Shown one piece after another: positions 18,920-27,117 of a stretch of 64,000 nt of DNA. Numbering within the stretch: position 1 is the first letter of the stretch; each line of letters opens with the position of its first letter. Under the pieces are notes generated by a model. It saw only the letters and a list, made by a program, of their open reading frames with translations. It did no database searches and was not told the origin of the DNA. The stretch spans positions 1 to 64,000 of the forward strand of contig CAMDNW010000005.1 in assembly GCA_945903275.1 (NCBI GenBank). The letters are read 5' to 3'. The translations under genes were made by a program, and so were the position numbers. This DNA comes from Thermoflexus hugenholtzii JAD2. Its GTDB lineage: Bacteria; Chloroflexota; Dehalococcoidia; UBA2979.

Positions 18920-20242
18920 TCACATCTTACGTACGGATGGCCAGACTATGGTGAAGAGGATAAACACAATGGTCGCCGCGACCATGAAGGTGCCCATCCC
19001 AAACGGGACGCCATATCGGTCGATCATGAAGCCCATCGGGAGCGCGCCGAGCGGCTGTAGCCCAGATGTGAGTTGCCAGATGCCCATTACGCGCCCGCGC
19101 ACCTCGTTGCGTGCGGCCATTTGCACGAGGGTGGTGTTGAGGGCAAAGGCGACGGAGTTCACAAAGCCGACCAGTACCAGCATGGTCATAGTGAGCCAGC
19201 GCAGTTCGGATATGGCCACGACGATCAGACAGGCCGAGTAGATGGTGAAGCAGACGAGCATGAGTAGGCCCTTGCGCATCGGATCGCGCAGTAGGGCGAG
19301 GCCGAACAGGCCGACTACCGCACCCCATCCCACCATAGAAGTCAGCAATCCGAAGAGCGATGCGTCGCCTTGGAGCACGGTCTTGGCGATGACGGAAAGG
19401 TATGGGAGGTAGGGGATCACGAACAGCGTGGGGATGGTGTGCACCACGATCAGTCCGAGCACCCGGCGGTCTTGCCATGTGGCGCGGAAGCCCTCTGCTA
19501 TCTGGGCAACGGGGTTCTGTCCTCTGCCGATGCGCACCTGGCGGGTACGCTTGCTGATCATGAGTGTGAGGAGCACCGCGAGCACCTTTGTGGCCGCGAG
19601 GAAACCGAACGCAGCGCTGACGCCCCAGAAGCCGATCATCGCGCCTGCGAGCGGCGGGCCACCGATGCGCGCGAAGTTCTGGATGAGTGAGTTCATAGTC
19701 ACCGCGTTGACCAGTGTTTCATCGGTGGTGATGTCGAAGACGAACGACTGTCGCGCGGGCTGAGTTAGGGATTGGAACGCCCCGCCTGCGAGCGCGAGTG
19801 CGTATAGCTGCCAGAGTTCCATCGTGCCCGAGATGGCGAGCATGGCGAGCAGGCTGGCCTGCAGCGCGCTGCCCGCAGTGGACCAGACAATCACCAACCG
19901 GCGGGGATAGCGGTCAGCGAGGTAGCCGGCGAATGGCGCGGTTACTAAGCCGATGCCGCCCTGCACAGCGGCGATTCCACCGATCTGCGTTGCGCTCCCG
20001 GTCAGTTCAAGCGCGAGCCACGGCAGGGCGACTTGCTGCGCCCACTGGCCGAAACCGAGTGTGAGCGAGGAAAGACAGAGCAGTCGGAAGTCGGCTGATT
20101 GGAGCGAGACAAAGATTTCGCGCGCGGTGGGACGGCCCCGCCATCCGTCGTGGCCAGTATGCGGGGCGGTACCGTCGTCGTCGCCAGCTTTTGTCGCGGT
20201 GGCCTCTGTGGTGGCGCGCTTAGGAGGCCCCGGCTCGTTCAT
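18920..20242 (-). CDS. MFS transporter (enterobactin-exporter/DUF894-like)
   Basis: SADFRLLCLSSLTLGFGQWAQQVALPWLALELTGSATQIGGIAAVQGGIGLVTAPFAGYLADRYPRRLVIVWST. Confidence 0.88.
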   Translation of the reverse strand: MNEPGPPKRATTEATATKAGDDDGTAPHTGHDGWRGRPTAREIFVSLQSADFRLLCLSSLTLGFGQWAQQVALPWLALELTGSATQIGGIAAVQGGIGLVTAPFAGYLADRYPRRLVIVWSTAGSALQASLLAMLAISGTMELWQLYALALAGGAFQSLTQPARQSFVFDITTDETLVNAVTMNSLIQNFARIGGPPLAGAMIGFWGVSAAFGFLAATKVLAVLLTLMISKRTRQVRIGRGQNPVAQIAEGFRATWQDRRVLGLIVVHTIPTLFVIPYLPYLSVIAKTVLQGDASLFGLLTSMVGWGAVVGLFGLALLRDPMRKGLLMLVCFTIYSACLIVVAISELRWLTMTMLVLVGFVNSVAFALNTTLVQMAARNEVRGRVMGIWQLTSGLQPLGALPMGFMIDRYGVPFGMGTFMVAATIVFILFTIVWPSVRKM

Positions 20243-20329
20243 GGCCTTGTATTCCCCTCGCCTAAGGCCGGCGGCTGGCTCGCGGCCACCATACGCTTCA
20301 CTACCAGTATGTGTGAGGTTTGTGGACCC

Positions 20330-20707
20330 TCGCTAGATAGCCTTCACTGAGCTGGTCGATGCCGAAGTTGGCTGCGAGAGAGTCGCCTGTGGTGACGTAC
20401 ACCGGGGAGCCGGGGCGTTCGGTGCGATCATCCGGTCGAAGCCGAGGCGCTCTCGGAGCACGGCTTGCTACGCACCGAGCGAGGAGGCGCAAGAGCTGAT
20501 GCCGGAGAGGATGCCGTCGGGTGGCACGACTTTGCCGTAGTCCTCTGTGCCGATGATTTTCAGGCGATCATCGGTGATGGCAAGCGACTAAAAGTTGACG
20601 CGCCTTTCCTTGAGCACGGAGTCGAGATCCGCGACCTGACCGGGGTTGGCGGCTGCGCTCTGGAGTTGCGCGGTGTCGACTGGCTCGGCGGCGACTTCGA
20701 TGGCCAT
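20330..20707 (-). pseudogene. decayed ORF of unknown family with two in-frame TAG codons
   Basis: Single frame from ATG 20707: MAIEVAAEPVDTAQLQSAAANPGQVADLDSVLKERRVNF*SLAITDDRLKIIGTEDYGKVVPPDGILSGISSCASSLGA*QAVLRERLGFDRM; stops at 20588..20590 and 20468..20470; an adjacent frame carries ...PGSPVYVTTGDSLAANFGIDQLSEGYLARVHKPHTYW. Confidence 0.4.
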
Positions 20708-20797
20708 GAGTCCTAATGCCAGAGGGGGAGACGCTCCAGCCGGGGTAGGTGAGGAAGCCGACTAGGATGACGATCAGGGCAAGGATCGTCATGAGGC

Positions 20798-20950
20798 TCA
20801 TTGCTGCGGCCAGAACCAGTCTCTCAGCACGGATATGACGAGTACTAAGGCGAACACGCCGATGTTGGTGGCTTCCCCGGCGGCCGACAGGGTAGCTGTG
20901 CCCGCAGCGATGGCGGCTAACGGCCACAGCAGAATCAACATGACCGGCAT
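20798..20950 (-). CDS. 50-aa putative membrane protein
   Basis: MPVMLILLWPLAAIAAGTATLSAAGEATNIGVFALVLVISVLRDWFWPQQ; ATGA overlap with a second hydrophobic ORF (MSLMTILALIVILVGFLTYPGW..., start 20801). Confidence 0.35.
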   Translation of the reverse strand: MPVMLILLWPLAAIAAGTATLSAAGEATNIGVFALVLVISVLRDWFWPQQ

Positions 20951-21068
20951 GGAGGTCTCCGGTCGCGCACGTATGGCGCAACGCGTGCCCGATCCGGAAA
21001 CGTAGGACGCAGCCCGGATCTATGTAATGCGTGAGGGCTGCGTATGCGCCAAACGGGGAAGCCTCGAG

Positions 21069-21081
21069 TTGTTATTAACAA
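21069..21081. promoter_or_regulatory. candidate MarR-family operator (13-bp inverted repeat)
   Basis: TTGTTA-T-TAACAA in an AT-rich patch about 55 bp upstream of the MarR-like gene. Confidence 0.4.
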
Positions 21082-21134
21082 ACATGATAAACATAGCATT
21101 TGGAACTATCACGATTTAGTGGTATAAATGGTCA

Positions 21135-21668
21135 ATGCCAAGCACGAAGCGCCGTCAGTCGGAGATAGAGACGATCGAGCGCTTGATGGCCTCGATCCAC
21201 CAGTCGATCACGGCTGTAGCGCCGCCTGAGCTATGGCTGAGAATCGATATCTCGATGGTGCAGTTGAAGGCGTTGTGCGTGATTCATCACCTCGGTGAGG
21301 TGCGAGTGGGCAATGTTGCACGGGCGGTGGGGCTGTCGTTGAACGCGACGACGACCGTGCTCGATCGGCTGGAGCAGAAACGCCTTGTTGTGCGGAAGCC
21401 AGACGATTCTGACCGTCGGGCGGTGCTCGTTCATGTGACAAAGGGAGGAAAGGAGCTGATGCAGCAGTTGCTAGTCTCTAGCACGCAGATGCTGACCCCT
21501 TATCTCCAATTGATAGGCGAAGAGGACATTGAGTCTCTGCAGCGCGGATTGTCCGCGCTGGTCGTCGCAATCCGTGACGCGGATGCGGTAGCGCAGCCAG
21601 CAGGTGCGCATTCACAGTCTGGAGTACGTCCTTACGGCCGGCACCGCGGGATGGCAGGGGTCAGCTAA
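21135..21668 (+). CDS. MarR-family transcriptional regulator
   Basis: LKALCVIHHLGEVRVGNVARAVGLSLNATTTVLDRLEQKRLVVRKPDDSDRRAVLVHVTKGGKEL. Confidence 0.9.
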   Translation: MPSTKRRQSEIETIERLMASIHQSITAVAPPELWLRIDISMVQLKALCVIHHLGEVRVGNVARAVGLSLNATTTVLDRLEQKRLVVRKPDDSDRRAVLVHVTKGGKELMQQLLVSSTQMLTPYLQLIGEEDIESLQRGLSALVVAIRDADAVAQPAGAHSQSGVRPYGRHRGMAGVS

Positions 21669-21670
21669 CG

Positions 21671-24600
21671 ATGCTGTTCACTTTTACACGGCTTGCAATC
21701 GTGCGGCACTGGGCGACGACGGCGATTGTGATTGCCGTCTGTTTGCTGGGCTTCGTAACGTACCTCGGATTGCCGCTCAATCAGTTCCCGAATGTCCCGA
21801 TCCCGGTAGTGACCATCATGACCGTGTACCCGGGTGCGAACCCTGAGGAGATAGAGGCGCAGATTTCCCGCCCGATCGAGGATGCGGTCGCTAGCCTGAG
21901 CGACATCGATCAATTGAGGAGCACGTCGGGAGACGGGTTCTCGATGGTAACGGTGCTGTTCACGGACCGGGCTGACAACGACAAGATCAGCCAAGAGGTC
22001 GAGCGGCGCCTGAACACGATCGTGGGCGACTTCCCGATCGGTGCGAACCGGCCCGTGGTCCAGAAGGCTGACCTGAGCCAGGTACCGGTGATGCAGATCG
22101 CGGTTGTGAACGGGACTCTCAGCCCGGAGGAGATCTATAGGGCGACGAAGGATATCGTTCGGCCTGGCATCGAGCAGATCAGCGGTGTAGCTCAGGTGCA
22201 GCTGGTCGGGGGACGGCAGTCCGAGGTACGGGTGGCCGTAGACCCGATCCGGATGGGGGCCTATGGGGTGACGCTTGCGCAGGTGCAGGGTGCGCTCGCA
22301 GGCAGCAACGCATCGTTGCCGGGTGGACGTGTGGTGCAGGGTGCGCAGCAGTTTGACCTGCAAGTTACCGGGCGTGCCACTCGGCCGGAAGATCTTGCGG
22401 ACATCGTGGTCGGAGGAGCGCCAGGGCAGGCGGTGCGCGTTCGGGACATTGCGACGGTATCAGTGGCGGCTCGTGAGCAGGCGCAGATTACGCGGGTGAA
22501 CAGTGAGCAATCTGTACTGCTGGCGATTGGGCAGCAGCCCGGAACCGATTTGACCGATGTGACTGACAAAGTCCGTGAGGAGTTGCCCCGGCTGCGCGAC
22601 GCGCTCCCGCTGGGTAGCGAGCTGATCGTCGCGCAGGATCTGACGCCCTTTGTGCGTGCCTCGCTAGTAGGCATTCAGGAAGAATTGCTGCTCGGTGTGA
22701 TTCTCACGAGCGTGATCTTGTTCCTGTTCCTGCACAACTGGCGCGCGGCAGTGATTGTGCTGGTCTCGATCCCGACGACATTGCTGACGACGTTCGTGCT
22801 GATGGACCTGATGGGGTTCAGTCTCAACTTTCTGAGCATGCTTGGGCTGACGCTCACGATCGGCATTCTTGTCGACGACTCGATCGTGGTGATCGAGAAC
22901 ACTTTGCGTCACCTCGACCGAGGAGAGCCTCCTTTCGAGGCGGCTATGCACGGTCGCGCTGAGATCGGACTCGCGGCGGTCGCGATCACGCTCGTTGATG
23001 TGGTGATCTTCGCGCCGACGGGGTTGGTCAGCGGCCAGATCGGCGGGTTCTTCCGGGAATTTGGCTTCACTATTGCGGCAGCCACGCTGGTGTCGCTCGT
23101 CGTCTCGTTCGCACTGACGCCCATGCTGTCAGCACGTTTCTTGAAGCCTGAGTCGCACACCGGCCATGGGCGAGGCGCACGATTTAGCGCGTGGTGGGAT
23201 CGGGGCTTTGCGAATTTGGAACGGCGCTACCGTGACTTGCTGGTCTGGTCGCTCGGGTCGCTCTGGCACCGGTTGGCGATCTGTGTCGGCGCAGGGGCCA
23301 CGGTAGTGGCAGGCGTGTGGTTGATTGTGGCGGGGTTGATCCCGGTTGAGTTCGTCCCGTTGCAGGACAACGGATACTTTGTGGTGCGGACTGAGGCGGC
23401 GCCCGGCACGTCACTTGAGGCTCACGACGCAGCGATGCGGCAGGTCGAGGCGATCCTGCTGGACATGCCGGAAGTGAAGACCGTCACGGCCTCTATTGGC
23501 ATCAGTGCTGCGGGATTCTTCGGCAGCGTCTCGGCTGGACAGGCCCGGTTCGGGAATGTGACGGTGGTGACGACTCCGCATGAGAGCGGGCGCCGAGACG
23601 TATTCTCGATTAGCGATGACGCGCGCGAGCGTCTCCAGGCCGTGACCGGCGTTGAAATCAAGGTGAACGTGCAGGGCGGAGGCAGCGACAACCAACAGCC
23701 GGTTGCGATACGCTTGGTCGGGCCTGAGTTCGGCACTCTTTCACTGTTAGCAACTCAGTTGCAAGAGGCTATGGAGCGCACACCGGGGTTAATCAACGTC
23801 GGCAACGGCGCGCCGGTGGGCCAGCCACAATTGCGGATCGAGGTCGACCAGTTGCGCGCCGCGGAACTGGGTGTGAGCACGGCGTCGATTGGCCTCGCGG
23901 TACGCACGGCGTTCGCCGGGGTAGTGGCGACGAAATTCCAGCAGCCCGATGGGACGTTCCAGGATGTCCGGCTGCAACTCTCGCCAGAGTCGCGCATGGA
24001 CATCTCACGAGTCATGGATCTGCCCGTGCCAACCGCGACCGGACAGATCGTGCGGCTCGGGCAGGTCACTAATATCACACGGAAGTCTGGCCCGACACAG
24101 ATCGATCACTTCGATCGCGAGCGGGTGATAACCGTTGGCGCCCAGCTTGAAACCGGCTATGCACTGGGACAGATGACGCCGGTGGTCGTGGGCCTCGCCA
24201 ACCAACTCGACCTGCTTGACGGTTATGCAGCAACACTTGCTGGTACGAGTGAGGAGCAGGCGGAAAGCTTTGGGCAGTTGTTCTTTGCACTGGGCGCCTC
24301 GGTGCTGTTCGCCTATCTGTTGATGGCGGTGCTGTACAACTCGCTCACCCACCCGCTGGTGATTTTGTTCTCGTTGCCGGCAGCGGTGGGTGGTGCGATG
24401 TTCGGGCTGCTAGCGTTTGGTTACACGTTCAGCATATTCTCGATGATAGGGTTGATCCTGCTGGTGGGGCTTGCGATCAAGAACGGGATTCTGCTCGTTG
24501 ATCGCACCAATCACAATCGCGAGCGCGGGATGAGCGCCATTGACTCGCTGCTGGAGGCAGGCCCCGCACGGTTGCGTGCGATTCTGATGACCAGTCTGAC

Positions 24601-24841
24601 GATCGCGCTCGCCCTCACCCCGATCGCGTTCAAACTGAGCGAAGGCGCTGAGCAGCGAGCACCGCTTGCGGCGACAGTGCTCGGCGGCGTGATTTCTTCG
24701 ACGGTACTAACTCTGGTGCTGATCCCGATTGTCTATGTGTTCCTGGATAGCTTGGCGCAATTGTTCCGTCAGGTGGTTGGTCTGCAACCGACAGGGCAGC
24801 CTAGTGGTGAGTCTGAGCGTGCTTCGGAGGTGTCGTTGTGA
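21671..24841 (+). CDS. efflux RND transporter permease subunit (AcrB/MdtB-like)
   Basis: 1056 aa; NQFPNVPIPVVTIMTVYPGANPEEIEAQISRPIEDAV; LGLTLTIGILVDDSIVVIEN; GLAIKNGILLVDRTNHNRERG. Confidence 0.95.
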   Translation: MLFTFTRLAIVRHWATTAIVIAVCLLGFVTYLGLPLNQFPNVPIPVVTIMTVYPGANPEEIEAQISRPIEDAVASLSDIDQLRSTSGDGFSMVTVLFTDRADNDKISQEVERRLNTIVGDFPIGANRPVVQKADLSQVPVMQIAVVNGTLSPEEIYRATKDIVRPGIEQISGVAQVQLVGGRQSEVRVAVDPIRMGAYGVTLAQVQGALAGSNASLPGGRVVQGAQQFDLQVTGRATRPEDLADIVVGGAPGQAVRVRDIATVSVAAREQAQITRVNSEQSVLLAIGQQPGTDLTDVTDKVREELPRLRDALPLGSELIVAQDLTPFVRASLVGIQEELLLGVILTSVILFLFLHNWRAAVIVLVSIPTTLLTTFVLMDLMGFSLNFLSMLGLTLTIGILVDDSIVVIENTLRHLDRGEPPFEAAMHGRAEIGLAAVAITLVDVVIFAPTGLVSGQIGGFFREFGFTIAAATLVSLVVSFALTPMLSARFLKPESHTGHGRGARFSAWWDRGFANLERRYRDLLVWSLGSLWHRLAICVGAGATVVAGVWLIVAGLIPVEFVPLQDNGYFVVRTEAAPGTSLEAHDAAMRQVEAILLDMPEVKTVTASIGISAAGFFGSVSAGQARFGNVTVVTTPHESGRRDVFSISDDARERLQAVTGVEIKVNVQGGGSDNQQPVAIRLVGPEFGTLSLLATQLQEAMERTPGLINVGNGAPVGQPQLRIEVDQLRAAELGVSTASIGLAVRTAFAGVVATKFQQPDGTFQDVRLQLSPESRMDISRVMDLPVPTATGQIVRLGQVTNITRKSGPTQIDHFDRERVITVGAQLETGYALGQMTPVVVGLANQLDLLDGYAATLAGTSEEQAESFGQLFFALGASVLFAYLLMAVLYNSLTHPLVILFSLPAAVGGAMFGLLAFGYTFSIFSMIGLILLVGLAIKNGILLVDRTNHNRERGMSAIDSLLEAGPARLRAILMTSLTIALALTPIAFKLSEGAEQRAPLAATVLGGVISSTVLTLVLIPIVYVFLDSLAQLFRQVVGLQPTGQPSGESERASEVSL

Positions 24842-26418
24842 ATCTGAAGCAAGTGGCGGTTGTCCGGTGGGTAGCTGGTGGTCTGCTGGTGGCACTGATT
24901 GGCGCGGTGGTGATAGGACGGATATCGGGCGCTTCTGAGACGGCTGAGCCAGCGGCACGCAGCAGGCAGTCGGTGGCGGTGCAGACCATGAAGGTCGCTA
25001 CCGCTCCGATCCGGTCGACGTTGACGTATTCGGGCACCATCTATTCGAACCAGCAGGTTGGCGTGGCCCCCCGAATCGCTGGGCAGGTCACGCAGCTTCT
25101 CGTAGGCGTTGGTGCGAGTGTGCGCACCGGCGAGATACTCGCGACGCTCGACGTCGGTACGTTGCCAGCGCAGGTTTCGCAAGGGCAAGCCTCGGTTGCG
25201 TCGGCGCAGGCACGCCTCGCACTCGTGCTGGCGGGAGCTCGGGTGACGGATGTGAGCAGCGCGCGCGCGGCGCTCGAAGCAGCGGAGGCGAAGCTGGCCC
25301 AGTTGCTCAAGCCGTCGGCGTCTGACCTTGCGGCGCAGGACTCAGCAGTGGCGACGGCGAAGGCTGCGGCGGATAACGGCGTCTCAACTATCGCGAACAC
25401 CAAGGCAACATTGCTTGGCTACATCTATATCGTATGCAGTCAGCCGGGCCCTATCGTTTCTGGTGTGCCATGCAACAACTTCACGCTGCCATTGTCGCAG
25501 GACGTGACCGACTCCATCTCTTCGGTTCTTCAGACCGGGGTCGGGCAGATTGGTTCTCCGACGTCGGCCAATGGGACAGCGCTATTGAGTGCGAATGCGG
25601 CATACGTCACCGCGCTGAACAGCCATGTCGCGCTGCGGCAGGCGCTGGTGGCGGCGCAGGCGAAGCGTGATGTACTCGTGGCCCCGACGCCTTCGGATGT
25701 CGCGGCGCAGCAGTCGGCGGTGGAGGCGGCGCGAAACACGCTTGACAGCAAGACGACGCCGTACACGAACGCGGACATTGAGGCGGCACGGGCGGCGCTT
25801 GCGCTGGCGTTAGCCTCGTTGGCTGCGAGCCAAGCTAGCCTCGATCAGACAGCACTGCGCGCGCCGTTTGATGGTGTGATAGCACAGCAGAACCTCGAAG
25901 TTGGAGCGTGGGCATCGCCCACGAGCTCGGCTTTCCTGCTGACCGGTCTGGCCGTGGAGGTGCGGCTTAAGGTCGAAGAGTCACGCGTTGGGCTGTTGAG
26001 CCCGGGCCTTGACGCCGAAATGACGTTGATGGCGTTCCCCGGCCGGACCTTTCCGGCGAAGGTCTCGTCGGTAGCACCGGTAGGGGATACGCGTGGACAG
26101 ACGTTTGATGTGAAGGTAGTGGCGGAGGGTACAGACGGTCTGTTGCGGCAGGGGATGTTCGCGCAGGTCAGCATTGTGACCGCGCGGAAGGCGGCAGCCA
26201 CGGCGGTGCCGGTTGATGCGATAGTTGAGCGGCAGGGTAAGCCGGTTGTGTTCGTGCTGAAAGATGGCAAGGCCTCGCAGCGCACAGTGCAGCGGGGGAT
26301 CACGAACACGACGACCACTGAGGTAGTCAGCGGTTTAACTGTAGGCGACGAGATCGTCGTGGTAGGGCAGAACATCGTGCGCGACGGCCAGGAAGTGCGT
26401 GTGATCCTGCGGTCGTGA
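24838..26418 (+). CDS. efflux RND transporter periplasmic adaptor (HlyD/MFP family)
   Basis: GTG start overlaps the RND stop (GTGA); SGTIYSNQQVGVAPRIAGQVTQLLVGVGASVRTGEILATLD; LRAPFDGVIAQQNLEVGAW. Confidence 0.9.
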   Translation: MNLKQVAVVRWVAGGLLVALIGAVVIGRISGASETAEPAARSRQSVAVQTMKVATAPIRSTLTYSGTIYSNQQVGVAPRIAGQVTQLLVGVGASVRTGEILATLDVGTLPAQVSQGQASVASAQARLALVLAGARVTDVSSARAALEAAEAKLAQLLKPSASDLAAQDSAVATAKAAADNGVSTIANTKATLLGYIYIVCSQPGPIVSGVPCNNFTLPLSQDVTDSISSVLQTGVGQIGSPTSANGTALLSANAAYVTALNSHVALRQALVAAQAKRDVLVAPTPSDVAAQQSAVEAARNTLDSKTTPYTNADIEAARAALALALASLAASQASLDQTALRAPFDGVIAQQNLEVGAWASPTSSAFLLTGLAVEVRLKVEESRVGLLSPGLDAEMTLMAFPGRTFPAKVSSVAPVGDTRGQTFDVKVVAEGTDGLLRQGMFAQVSIVTARKAAATAVPVDAIVERQGKPVVFVLKDGKASQRTVQRGITNTTTTEVVSGLTVGDEIVVVGQNIVRDGQEVRVILRS

Positions 26419-27050
26419 TGCGCGAGTGTGGGGTGCACCTCGAAGTCATCAGGACGAAGGTGGACGGTGGTTCGCTGGCCTTCGCGCATCACGGCGTTGA
26501 CCACGGTGCGGTTGGTATCGACGTGACCGAAGGCGTCGCCCGAGATGTAGAGGCGGGTCTCTTAGCCCTGTTCGAGGCCGACGCCGCACTTCGTCAGTGT
26601 GTGTTCGCCGGAGGTGCTGGGTTGCAGGTCGCCGAAGATGTCGCGCAGCGCGCGTTCGCCGGTCTTGCAGACGGCGCGCGGTGTGAGTTAGCAGTCCTTG
26701 CCTTTGCGCCTGAGGAGCCCCTCTTCTTCGAGCATTGAAGTCAGTTCCTGCAGCCGCTCGGCGATGCGGCGGGAGTCTTAGCCGAGGAGGCGCTCGATCT
26801 TGTCGAGGTAGAGGGTGGAGGCGTCGTTCATGCGGATGGCGCGTTCGAAGTCGCGCTCCATCAGGTCGCGCATTCCTAGCATGCGCTGGCCGCCGGGGTA
26901 CTCGGTACCCTCGCGGAGCATCCAGTTCAGCACGTCGCGGAGGTCGCTGCCGTCCAGCAGTTCCTGAGCGATGCGATCCATGGCATCGTCGGTGGTGAAC
27001 GACTCCAGCGACTGAGTGCCGTCTCATACGCAGTAGCGGTACTGCGTCAC
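26415..27050 (-). pseudogene. VWA/CoxE-like protein N-terminal region, four in-frame nonsense codons
   Basis: One frame: VTQYRYCV*DGTQSLESFTTDDAMDRIAQELLDGSDLRDVLNWMLREGTEYPGGQRMLGMRDLMERDFERAIRMNDASTLYLDKIERLLG*DSRRIAERLQELTSMLEEEGLLRRKGKDC*LTPRAVCKTGERALRDIFGDLQPSTSGEHTLTKCGVGLEQG*ETRLYISGDAFGHVDTNRTVVNAVMREGQRTTVHLRPDDFEV; stops at 27024..27026 (TGA), 26778..26780, 26688..26690 and 26562..26564 (TAA), all in frame. Confidence 0.7.
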
Positions 27051-27117
27051 GAGACCTCCGAGGCTGCGCTTGCCTCGATGTTCATCCTACGTGCAACGCG
27101 GGTGGGAAAGCGGGCGG

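Noticed and set aside
26415-27050. Stop-codon recoding (alternative genetic code or readthrough) to explain in-frame TAA/TGA
   Set aside because: Intact genes in the window terminate normally at TAG/TGA, and the residues apparently replaced differ (Trp, Tyr, probably others); decay is simpler, though read-level checking is still worthwhile
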